In this document: positions 47,588 through 54,777 of the stretch, piece after piece
How positions within the stretch are numbered: position 1 is the stretch's first letter
How the letters are laid out: the number at the start of each line of letters is the position of its first letter
DNA from: Bacteroidales bacterium
Lineage (GTDB): Bacteria > Bacteroidota > Bacteroidia > Bacteroidales > F082
Length of the DNA: 64,000 bases
Assembly (NCBI GenBank): GCA_015493525.1
Contig: WGCY01000044.1
Location: 1 to 64,000 of the forward strand
Direction of reading: 5' to 3'
Position numbers and translations under genes: made by a program
Notes under the pieces: model-generated
Databases searched by the model: none
Told to the model about the DNA's origin: nothing
The model's input: the letters and a program-made list of their open reading frames with translations, nothing else

Positions 47588-48055
47588 ATGGATTTAACAG
47601 AGACAGTAAAAGCATTACGAAAAATTTATTTCTGGCAACTAATACCGGCAGTCATTCTTCTGGTAATAGCTTATCTGCTCAAATATATTTTTCACTTGTC
47701 TGATACAAGCCTTGTGGCCGGACAAACGGTAACAGTGGTTGTTACTACTGTTTCGGGAGTTGTCGGTATTGCTTTTCCCATTTTTTACCGGAGTTATTTT
47801 GTATATAAAATCCGGGACAAGAAAAAAATATCGGCAGACACTTTCTTTACTTTTGAACGGACTTTGCTGACACTGGCACTGCTGACACCTTATTTTCTCC
47901 TTATTGCCATTTTGATGAACATGAACCAGACAGCCTTGATGCTGATCACGCTTTTTTCCTTGTATGTGGCCTATTACTATTTCCCTTCCGGGAAAAAAGT
48001 GATTTTTGAAATGAAAATGTTCAGGATAAAACCCATAAAAAATACAGAGGAGTAA
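47588..48055 (+). CDS. Four-helix membrane protein of unknown function
   Basis: This 155-residue protein has four hydrophobic segments (about 16-36, 43-66, 88-108 and 112-131), short loops, and positively charged ends. I do not recognise a family. It is the first gene of a tight cassette: 3 bases separate it from the 98-codon gene, which is 2 bases from the ArsA-like ATPase gene. A membrane partner for the ATPase is a reasonable guess, by analogy to ArsA/ArsB or Get3/Get1-2, but is not shown by sequence. Confidence 0.75.
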   Translation: MDLTETVKALRKIYFWQLIPAVILLVIAYLLKYIFHLSDTSLVAGQTVTVVVTTVSGVVGIAFPIFYRSYFVYKIRDKKKISADTFFTFERTLLTLALLTPYFLLIAILMNMNQTALMLITLFSLYVAYYYFPSGKKVIFEMKMFRIKPIKNTEE

Positions 48056-48058
48056 CGC

Positions 48059-48355
48059 ATGGAAACAGGAGAACGGCTAAAAAAACTTTTTCAGAAGATT
48101 ACGGAGACCTGGGGGCTATACAAAGAAGCAGCACAGGCCACGGCGGTAGAAACAATCGAAACCGAGCTGGGCGAGATGGAAAATATATTTGGGTTATTGG
48201 TTTTAGGTTCTTTTATCGGATTCCCTTCGCCCCCCATGCAAATTACGCTTGACCTGCTTCCGGAAATGGAAAAACATTTCGTATTGATGCTCAACAAGGT
48301 AGATATGGCGCAAAGCCCAATTTCCGATTTATTGTCCACTTTTGATGTTATGTAG
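48059..48355 (+). CDS. Small protein of unknown function, 98 residues
   Basis: The protein has a charged helical N-terminus (ETGERLKKLFQKITETW), a central hydrophobic stretch (about 44-60, IFGLLVLGSFIGFPSPP) and a C-terminal helical part. No family is recognised. It lies between the membrane protein and the ATPase with gaps of 3 and 2 bases, so translation is probably coupled. The context implies a shared complex. Confidence 0.75.
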   Translation: METGERLKKLFQKITETWGLYKEAAQATAVETIETELGEMENIFGLLVLGSFIGFPSPPMQITLDLLPEMEKHFVLMLNKVDMAQSPISDLLSTFDVM

Positions 48356-48357
48356 CC

Positions 48358-49260
48358 ATGGATAAAGCAACAAAAAATATCTTTTTTCTTGGAAAAGGCG
48401 GGGTGGGGAAATCTACCTCTTCGGCTCTGACAGCCCTGCATTTGGCCGAAACAGGAAAAACGGTTCAGCTGGTTTCGCTAGATCCGGCACATAACCAAAG
48501 CGATATCTTTGAGAAGAAATTTGCTGAAAAAGCTGTGAAGATTAATACAAACCTCACGGTAAAAGAGGTCGATATTGATTATTGGGTTAAGAAATACCTC
48601 TCGGATATCCAGTTTCAGGTAAAGCGTTCCTATTCCTACCTTACGGCTTTTAACCTTGAAAACTACCTCGATATTATAAAATATTCGCCCGGTATTGAAG
48701 AGTATGCCCTGCTGATGGCTTATAAAAACATCCGGAAAAAAGCCAAAGGCGTTGACTACATAATTTTCGATATGCCACCTACGGCCCTCACTTTAAAGTT
48801 TCTTACGCTGCCGCACCTTTCCTTGATATGGCTCGACAATCTGCTGGACCTGAGAAATAAGATTATCGAAAAGCGGCAGATTATTACCAAAGTCAAGTTG
48901 GGCAAAAAAGAGATAGAAACAGATAAAATCCGCAATAAACTCCATGAACAGATAAAAGATTACCGGGAGGTAAAAACTATTTTTGAGGACAAGGAAAAGA
49001 CTTTCCTGAACCTGGTGATGAATACGGATAAACTCTCTTTTTCAGAGTCGGAACTGATTGTTGATAACCTGAACAAATTCAACATCTCCATAAAAAATAT
49101 TTTCCTGAACAAATACCACGATGATTTCGACATCTCGGAAATCAGGAATAAGTACAAACAGTCCGGTATTCAGGTGCTTCCCGCAAGTAACAAGCCCTTG
49201 CTCGGTGTGGCTGTCCTGAATGACTATCTTCGTGCACTTCCGGCATTTATCGAGATGTAA
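48358..49260 (+). CDS. ArsA/Get3-family ATPase
   Basis: This 300-residue single-domain ATPase has the deviant Walker A GKGGVGKST (residues 13-21), the SLDPAHNQSD switch I block (about 40-50; usually STDPAH), and the switch II segment DMPPTALTLKFLTLP (about 139-153; usually DTAPTGHTLR). These define the ArsA/Get3 family of the SIMIBI class. It lacks the CxxC of eukaryotic Get3 and no arsenic gene is nearby. It may drive insertion or assembly of a membrane partner encoded upstream. Confidence 0.88.
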   Translation: MDKATKNIFFLGKGGVGKSTSSALTALHLAETGKTVQLVSLDPAHNQSDIFEKKFAEKAVKINTNLTVKEVDIDYWVKKYLSDIQFQVKRSYSYLTAFNLENYLDIIKYSPGIEEYALLMAYKNIRKKAKGVDYIIFDMPPTALTLKFLTLPHLSLIWLDNLLDLRNKIIEKRQIITKVKLGKKEIETDKIRNKLHEQIKDYREVKTIFEDKEKTFLNLVMNTDKLSFSESELIVDNLNKFNISIKNIFLNKYHDDFDISEIRNKYKQSGIQVLPASNKPLLGVAVLNDYLRALPAFIEM

Positions 49261-49286
49261 CCCATATTTTCTGATTTAAAAGGGAC

Positions 49287-49370
49287 ATGACTGAAGAACT
49301 TGTTTTCCGGGCCATGCAAGAAGTGTTTCCGAAGTACGAGATGAGATATTTCTATATCGAAAATCCCTGA
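49287..49370 (+). CDS. Possible 27-codon micro-ORF
   Basis: ATG at 49287 is preceded by AAAGGGA and followed by 27 codons ending in TGA at 49370. It follows the ArsA-like gene by 26 bases and precedes arcC. The composition is protein-like, but there is no family to support it. It may be the remnant of a longer gene or chance. Confidence 0.25.
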   Translation: MTEELVFRAMQEVFPKYEMRYFYIENP

Positions 49371-49438
49371 TAAGGAAACGACAGCATTTTCTTACCTTTG
49401 CACGCATTTTTTGACAAAATTAATTTAAAATATATACT

Positions 49439-50383
49439 ATGAAGAAATTAGCTGTTGTTGCTTTTGGCGGGAATGCCCTGCTCAGGGCCGGCCAGAAAGG
49501 AACCATCGACGAGCAGGAGGCCAATGCCTATGATGCCAGTAAGAAGTTGTTGAAACTGATGAAAAAGAAATATAACCTTGTGCTGACCCACGGAAACGGC
49601 CCGCAGGTGGGAAATATCATGCTGGCCAATGCTGCCGGTAAGCAGGTTTATGACATTCCTGAAATGCCCATGGATGTGTGTGGTGCTTATTCTCAGGGGT
49701 TTATTGGCTATATCCTCGAACAGCAGTTTCGTAATGTGCTAATGAAAGAAGACAAAGACCGCGATATCGTAACACTGGTAACACAGGTTTTGGTAGATAA
49801 AAATGACCCCGCGTTCACAAACCCAACCAAACCCGTCGGCCCGTATTATACCAAAGAACAAGCCGAAGCTGCCATGAAAGCCTCGAATGTTGTTTTCAAA
49901 GAAGATGCCCGTGGCCGCGGTTGGCGCAAAGTGGTGGCTTCGCCCAACCCCATGATTATCTTCAACCAGAAAACCATCGAAAAAATTGCCCGCGAGGGAC
50001 ATATCGTCATTGCCGTGGGCGGTGGGGGTATTCCCTGTTTTTACGTGGAAGAGAATAAGCTACAGGGCATCGATGCGGTTATCGACAAAGACCTGGCTTC
50101 TTCCCGGCTGGCGGTAGGTATCCGTGCCGACAAGCTTTTTATCCTGACCGATATCCCCAAGGTCTTTATCAACTTCAACACACCGCAGGAAAAGGCCATC
50201 GACCGCATGAGCCTTACCGAAGCCAAGCGGTATCTCGCCGAAGGGCAATTCGGTGAAGGGAGCATGGCCCCCAAAGTACGTGCCGCTGTCAACTTTGTGG
50301 AAAGTACGGGAAAAGACACCATTATCACCGAAACCAACCTGCTGGGCGTGGATAATGGCGGGACGCGCATTACCATGGTTTGA
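49439..50383 (+). CDS. arcC: Carbamate kinase
   Basis: This 314-residue kinase makes ATP from carbamoyl phosphate, the final step of the arginine deiminase pathway. It shows AFGGNALL (about 8-15), LTHGNGPQVGN (about 48-58), AVGGGGIP (about 194-201), IDKDLASSRLA (about 214) and the late LTDIPKVFINF. Length is typical. arcA lies 37 kb away on the other strand, so the pathway is split. A TACCTTTG box is at 49393-49400 and a terminator follows. Confidence 0.95.
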   Translation: MKKLAVVAFGGNALLRAGQKGTIDEQEANAYDASKKLLKLMKKKYNLVLTHGNGPQVGNIMLANAAGKQVYDIPEMPMDVCGAYSQGFIGYILEQQFRNVLMKEDKDRDIVTLVTQVLVDKNDPAFTNPTKPVGPYYTKEQAEAAMKASNVVFKEDARGRGWRKVVASPNPMIIFNQKTIEKIAREGHIVIAVGGGGIPCFYVEENKLQGIDAVIDKDLASSRLAVGIRADKLFILTDIPKVFINFNTPQEKAIDRMSLTEAKRYLAEGQFGEGSMAPKVRAAVNFVESTGKDTIITETNLLGVDNGGTRITMV

Positions 50384-50397
50384 TAACAAGCTGTAAC

Positions 50398-50436
50398 AAA
50401 AAAATCCCATCCATATTTGGACGGGATTTTTTTTTT
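50398..50436. terminator. Bidirectional terminator between arcC and the cytochrome operon
   Basis: AATCCC-A-TCCA pairs with TGGA-C-GGGATT (one mismatch) around a TATT loop, flanked by A and T tracts. It lies between the convergent arcC and DUF5777 genes. Confidence 0.88.
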
Positions 50437-50462
50437 AATGTCCTGTCATGTAAACAGGAACA

Positions 50463-51350
50463 TTATTTTTCGAATGTTTTGGGCTTTTTAAGCACAAAAG
50501 TCCGGGTGATGTTAAACCCGATGAGGAAATCGCCTTTCAGCCAGTCGCCGGTGGTGCCGGGAATAAAATTCTGTCCGATAATGCCTTCCGAATTAGACAT
50601 GTACAGTTGAAACACGTGTCCTCCTGTTTCAACGTCGAAACCAATGGAAAAGGTGTTGTGGTATTGGGCTGCCGTTTGGCTTGACAAGACATAGAAATAC
50701 TCGGCGTTTATGCTGGTATGTTTGCTCAGCTTAAAACGTCCGCCGGCTCCCAGAGCCCACACGTTATTATCGTCCTGAGGGGTTTCCACCAGGTTACGGT
50801 GTACCAGACTGGGCGAAAGCTGCAACGAAATGCCGGGACTGAATTTCCGGGCAATCAATATCTGGTTCAGATAAGTCAGCCGGTTCGTAAAATAGTAATC
50901 GATGGTTTTGTCTTCTATTCTCAGTGTGCTGATGCCGATGGAGCCAAAGTAGTTGACGGAAACCGGCATGTTCTTCTTTCCACTACTTTGCCGCAAAATT
51001 TTGATTTTTACATTTCCATCGTATATTTTACCGTACGAACTTCGGCCTATGCCCACCATGAGCCAATCGGTGATACCATATTCGAATCCAAGCCGAATAG
51101 TGGCCTGGTCCAGCCCGAAAAACTCATATATCCCCTGGTTGACATAACCGAAATGGTGCTGGATAACAAAGATGAGGTTCCCTTTGGCGGGATTAACCAC
51201 CGACTGCCCCAGTACCACACGGGTAGCCTTAAAGGTAGCTTCGGCATATACGGTTTTCGGCCCCGTATCAAAAAGGGACATAAGGCTGTCCTGGGCCATC
51301 AAGGGCAGGGCAAACAATACCAAAAAGATAAACGTTGCAATTTTTTTCAT
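50463..51350 (-). CDS. DUF5777 family beta-barrel protein
   Basis: This 295-residue protein has a signal peptide (ends at MAQ, residue 20) and about twelve amphipathic strands such as IRLGFEYGITDWLMVGIGRSS and NAEYFYVLSSQ, pointing to an outer-membrane barrel. The family occurs in Bacteroidota without a known substrate. It is the last gene of the minus-strand six-gene operon with two cytochrome genes, a Rieske gene, an OB-fold gene and a YceI gene, so an electron-transfer or redox role in the outer membrane is possible. Confidence 0.87.
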   Translation of the reverse strand: MKKIATFIFLVLFALPLMAQDSLMSLFDTGPKTVYAEATFKATRVVLGQSVVNPAKGNLIFVIQHHFGYVNQGIYEFFGLDQATIRLGFEYGITDWLMVGIGRSSYGKIYDGNVKIKILRQSSGKKNMPVSVNYFGSIGISTLRIEDKTIDYYFTNRLTYLNQILIARKFSPGISLQLSPSLVHRNLVETPQDDNNVWALGAGGRFKLSKHTSINAEYFYVLSSQTAAQYHNTFSIGFDVETGGHVFQLYMSNSEGIIGQNFIPGTTGDWLKGDFLIGFNITRTFVLKKPKTFEK

Positions 51351-51356
51351 AAGTTC

Positions 51357-51905
51357 CTATTTTAAAGGTTTCAGAAACAAGTCGGTCCGGATTTGCATAA
51401 CTTCGGCGATTTTGCCCGTTACTGCCCCGGGAACAGAAATGCCGTAATCGGCTATTTTCAGGGGAAACTTTCCCTGTACCCGCACGCCCTCTTTTGACAC
51501 GGTAAACGTTCCTTTGGCTATCATCTTATTGGTCTTCCCGTGAAGGGCCATTTCGCCCTCAATCACAGCCGGATAAGTGCCCGGTCTGGAAAAGTCAATC
51601 TCTTTCAGATTGGTTATTTTCCCTTTAAAAAATGCATTGGGGTATTTATCGCTTTCTACATATTCTTCGTTGAAATGCTCTTGCATGAGGGCTTTTTCAA
51701 ACACAAAAGAGCGCATGAGGATTTTTACTACGAAAAAACCCGAATGGGTATCAATGGCACAGTTTACCTGATGGTTTACCGCTTCGATTTTCTCCAGGGG
51801 GGCATCCGAATAAAAACTGACCTTTCCGGTTTTTGTCATGTAACGCTGGGCCGAAACCACCTGGGCCGCCAGCAGTATGAAGGTAAAAAAGATGATTTTT
51901 TTCAT
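51357..51905 (-). CDS. YceI family protein (lipid/quinone-binding lipocalin-like)
   Basis: This 182-residue protein has a signal peptide (ends SAQ, residue 19) and the YceI beta-barrel pattern: KTGKVSFYSDAP near the start, the loop with KYPNAFFKGKI (about 105), EGEMALHGKTNKM (about 120) and a final LKIADYGIS. YceI proteins bind polyisoprenoid chains, including quinones. It follows the OB-fold gene by 13 bases and precedes the barrel gene by 6 bases. Binding of a quinone in the periplasm would suit the cytochrome neighbours. Confidence 0.88.
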   Translation of the reverse strand: MKKIIFFTFILLAAQVVSAQRYMTKTGKVSFYSDAPLEKIEAVNHQVNCAIDTHSGFFVVKILMRSFVFEKALMQEHFNEEYVESDKYPNAFFKGKITNLKEIDFSRPGTYPAVIEGEMALHGKTNKMIAKGTFTVSKEGVRVQGKFPLKIADYGISVPGAVTGKIAEVMQIRTDLFLKPLK

Positions 51906-51918
51906 TTGAACTCAATTT

Positions 51919-52344
51919 TTAATTATGAACTAGGGAACCCTCTTCAAGGATAACATCCGTGCCGTTATAACCCGAACAGAACCCTTTGATGCGCACGGTA
52001 TCGTGGAGCGACAGCCGGCCTGCTTCCCTGTTGTATTTCGGCAGCAGGGTACACCTTACCCCTTCGTCGCCAAACATGCCCTGCTGAAAAGCAAAAACCA
52101 CGGTTACCAGCGAATCGGAATGTTCAATCGTCTTGGGCACTCCGGATAGTTCCACTACCTTTCCCGATTCGGGGGCTTTGGCAGACTTTTTAAAGTTCCG
52201 GTAACATTGCCGGGCACTCTCCACCACATCGGGCCGGGCCTTTTCAAAATCACGGTGCGGCTTGTTGTACACAAAGAACCAGACATAAGCTGCCGACAGA
52301 AGTCCCAAAACCACTATAATGAGTCCTATTTTTAATGCCTTCAT
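51919..52344 (-). CDS. Membrane-anchored OB-fold protein
   Basis: This 141-residue protein has one N-terminal membrane helix (about 6-26) and an OB-like domain with strands around GKVVELSGVPKTI, VTVVFAF, GVRCTLL and DTVRIKGFCSGYNGTDVILEE. It resembles the tRNA_anti-like family found in Bacteroidota. Outside the cytoplasm such a fold binds small ligands or proteins. It lies 21 bases downstream of the Rieske gene. Confidence 0.78.
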   Translation of the reverse strand: MKALKIGLIIVVLGLLSAAYVWFFVYNKPHRDFEKARPDVVESARQCYRNFKKSAKAPESGKVVELSGVPKTIEHSDSLVTVVFAFQQGMFGDEGVRCTLLPKYNREAGRLSLHDTVRIKGFCSGYNGTDVILEEGSLVHN

Positions 52345-52365
52345 ATGATTCCCATTCTTTATTAT

Positions 52366-52782
52366 TTATCCTTTAATGGCGAGTATATTGCCGTTTTTAA
52401 CCACACTATACTTTTTCAAAGGGGTCGGGGCCGGGCCGCCCATTACTTTTCCGGAATCATTATAAACCGCTCCATGACAAGGACATTGAAGGTCGTTGGC
52501 ATTTCTATTATACGCTACCGTACAGCCCTGATGGGTACAGATTTTTGACAAGGCGATGAATCCCTGCGTGGTATTTACAACGATTACATTGTTTTTATAG
52601 ATATAATTGCCCACCGTATTTAAAGACTGGTATTGGGCAGAGCTAAGGTCAATTTTAAAATTTACATTGGGTGCGGAAGGAGAGGCACCCCCTTTGGCAC
52701 AACTCTCCAAAAACAGGCTCGGGGCGACAACTGCAAGGCCGACAATAGCCCCTGACTTTATTATAAACTTTCTTCTTTTCAT
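52366..52782 (-). CDS. Rieske [2Fe-2S] protein with Tat/lipoprotein signal
   Basis: This 138-residue protein has the Rieske cluster motifs CTHQGC (about 83-88) and CPCHG (about 100-104), each with its cysteine and histidine ligands. The N-terminus starts MKRRKFIIKSG, a twin-arginine-like signal (RR-K-F-I-I-K), and continues to a lipobox-like LFLESC, so the precursor is predicted to be exported folded by Tat and lipidated. tatA is in the window. No cytochrome b is adjacent, so it is not part of a classical bc1 complex. Confidence 0.9.
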   Translation of the reverse strand: MKRRKFIIKSGAIVGLAVVAPSLFLESCAKGGASPSAPNVNFKIDLSSAQYQSLNTVGNYIYKNNVIVVNTTQGFIALSKICTHQGCTVAYNRNANDLQCPCHGAVYNDSGKVMGGPAPTPLKKYSVVKNGNILAIKG

Positions 52783-52837
52783 AGTTTTTGTTTTAAAATT
52801 CTAAAAAAATAAACTTCTATTTTCTTAAGAATACATT

Positions 52838-53218
52838 TTAGTTTTTGGGCGTACCATCATGAACCCACTTTTCCATTTTGGCGATGGTGCAACTGCTCAG
52901 TTTGGCACCGCCTTTGGGCATAGGGGAGAAGCCCGAATCAAAACGGATGCTTCCCAGCAGTTTACCGTTTTTTGCTATGACAACCACATCGCTGTAATTT
53001 TCCAGCCGGATGTTCCCGGACGGTGTACCGCCACTGTGGCAACCGGTACACTGTGCATTGATAACCGGCCAGACATCGTTCGTAAAAGCAACTGAGGTGG
53101 TATCGCAGGGGGCCGAAGGATACAAATCCTGGTAATTATCGTTGTAACAGGAGCTAAGGGCCAAAAGGCTTATCAATACTCCCAGAAATAATCCGTATTT
53201 AATTGTTTGGTGTTCCAT
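52838..53218 (-). CDS. Monohaem c-type cytochrome lipoprotein
   Basis: This 126-residue lipoprotein has Cys24 in LALSSC as the lipid site and one haem motif C-T-G-C-H (residues 57-61). A methionine in FSPMPKGG (about 98) is a likely sixth ligand. The gene overlaps the 3' end of the tetrahaem-type gene by 20 bases. Its sequence resembles the repeated CX2CH units of that neighbour (SAGNTSGGI / SGGTPSGNI), so it arose from the same family. Confidence 0.88.
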   Translation of the reverse strand: MEHQTIKYGLFLGVLISLLALSSCYNDNYQDLYPSAPCDTTSVAFTNDVWPVINAQCTGCHSGGTPSGNIRLENYSDVVVIAKNGKLLGSIRFDSGFSPMPKGGAKLSSCTIAKMEKWVHDGTPKN

Positions 53219-54521
53219 TGTCTATCCAAATTTTAAAAGTTGCCAATTGACAGGTTGATAATTTGCTTGCATTTTTCGGCATGGGAGAATATCCGGTTTC
53301 ATGGTTGATGCTGCCCCAGAGTTTTCCGTTTTTGGCCACAGCCACCAGATCGCTGTAATTACGAAGGTAAATACCACCTCCGGGAGTGTTGCCGTTATGA
53401 CATCCCAGGCAGTAAGTTTCCACAATGGGAAAAACGCTGGCCTTGAAGCTGACTTGGGTAGTGTCGCAGCCATCGCAAACATTGTCTTTGGCACCTTGTA
53501 AAATCCAATTCTTGACCAGGTTCTTTTGTTCGGTGGTAAAAGCAGCCCGGGGTGGTGGGGGCATGATACCATCCTGCGTTGATTTGTCATCTCCCCCGCC
53601 ACCGGACAAAATAGTATAAAGCTTACTTCTGTTGGGATTGCCGGCTACTACTCTGCCGGTTTTGACTACCGAATTATAATCGGTCAGTTGTACCCCTTCT
53701 TTCCGGGTAGCGGCATCGTGGCAGCCGGAAACGGCACAATTGGACTGGAGCAGGGGCAGTACCTGATTTTGAAAATAGGTAGTATCCAGATCGCAGGAAC
53801 TTCCGGTATTTCCCCCTCCTCCGGTAAGCGTTGTGTCGCGTGCCCAAATGGCGATGGTATTTATCTCGCAATCACTCAGTTTGTTGCCTCCCTGTGGCAT
53901 GGGGATTAATCCGGCATCATGCCTGATGGAACCCAGCAATGATCCATTATCAATCAACAGGGCCAGTTGGCTAAAATTAGTCAGGTCAATACCACCAGAA
54001 GTATTACCGGCACTGTGGCATCCGTAACAATAAGTCTGGAAAATCGGATCCACATTATTTTTAAAGGTTACATTGGTGGTGTCACAAACGGTATTGGTAC
54101 AGGCATTGTTCAAGGCTCCCTGGCCAATCCAGGTCAACAGGGCGTTTTGCTGTTCTGTACTCCATGCGGCAGCAGGTGGCGGGGGCATGCTCTCATCGCC
54201 TCCCTTGCCCAAAACACGGTAGATTTTGCTTTCCTCAGGATTTTGCAGGTTAATGCCTCCTGTTTTCATTACTGCAGCATAATCAGTCAACACAACATTG
54301 TGCTTACCGGTGGCGGCATCATGACAACCACTTACGGCACAGGTGGAATTCAATAGCGGGAGAATGTCGTTCTGAAAATAAATCGTATCAACAGAGCATT
54401 GTTGGCTTACCATCGGCTTGTTGTCATAATAGATTCCCGGCGGGTGGGTACAACTTCCCCAGGTGAATAAAGCGTATACGAAAATCAAGGCACCCATGGC
54501 CTGGCTGATTCCTTTTCTCAT
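53199..54521 (-). CDS. Duplicated multihaem c-type cytochrome-like protein, four haem-binding motifs
   Basis: This 440-residue protein has an N-terminal lipoprotein-type signal (TWGSC near residue 24). Its haem motifs alternate: CAVSGCH (CX4CH, about residue 61), CYGCH (about 165), CAVSGCH (about 255) and CLGCH (about 370). The protein consists of two similar halves (about 40-225 and 240-440), each CX4CH plus CX2CH. Each motif is followed by an N-Y-x-x-V/L-M/V-K-T type segment. Methionine candidates (PMPQGG, PMPKNA) lie near each haem. It heads the six-gene operon. Confidence 0.87.
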   Translation of the reverse strand: MRKGISQAMGALIFVYALFTWGSCTHPPGIYYDNKPMVSQQCSVDTIYFQNDILPLLNSTCAVSGCHDAATGKHNVVLTDYAAVMKTGGINLQNPEESKIYRVLGKGGDESMPPPPAAAWSTEQQNALLTWIGQGALNNACTNTVCDTTNVTFKNNVDPIFQTYCYGCHSAGNTSGGIDLTNFSQLALLIDNGSLLGSIRHDAGLIPMPQGGNKLSDCEINTIAIWARDTTLTGGGGNTGSSCDLDTTYFQNQVLPLLQSNCAVSGCHDAATRKEGVQLTDYNSVVKTGRVVAGNPNRSKLYTILSGGGGDDKSTQDGIMPPPPRAAFTTEQKNLVKNWILQGAKDNVCDGCDTTQVSFKASVFPIVETYCLGCHNGNTPGGGIYLRNYSDLVAVAKNGKLWGSINHETGYSPMPKNASKLSTCQLATFKIWIDNGTPNN

Positions 54522-54566
54522 AACAAGATATTTGAAAAATTATATATTTCGATATATAGATAACTG

Positions 54567-54574
54567 CAAACCTA
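54567..54574 (-). promoter_or_regulatory. -7 box for the cytochrome operon
   Basis: The minus strand reads TAGGTTTG (TAnnTTTG), 45 bases ahead of the first cytochrome ATG. No matching -33 box at standard spacing. Confidence 0.45.
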
Positions 54575-54729
54575 CTAAAAAATTGTTGTTTTATTTCTCA
54601 AAATGGTCTCAAGAAAAACATATTGAACCATAAATAACTTTATTTCAGGGTTCTGCTATCCATTATTTTTTTTGTATTTCCCTGAGTATATCACGATACT
54701 TCAAAAAAAGGTCTCCTGTCGGCACAAAA

Positions 54730-54758
54730 AAGCCCCGGTGGGAAATTCACCGGGGCTT
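54730..54758 (-). terminator. gcvP terminator
   Basis: A perfect 11-bp G/C-rich stem (54730-54740 with 54748-54758) around GGAAATT. On the minus strand it is followed by TTTTTT-G. It starts 20 bases beyond the gcvP stop codon. Confidence 0.92.
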
Positions 54759-54777
54759 AAATCAAACCATCTTTTTT

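Noticed and set aside
48358-49260. Arsenic-resistance (ars) operon
   Set aside because: The ATPase is ArsA-like, but there is no arsB, arsC, arsD or arsR, and the neighbours are unrelated.
52366-54521. Cytochrome bc1 or b6f complex
   Set aside because: A Rieske protein and c-type cytochromes are present, but there is no cytochrome b or subunit IV gene.
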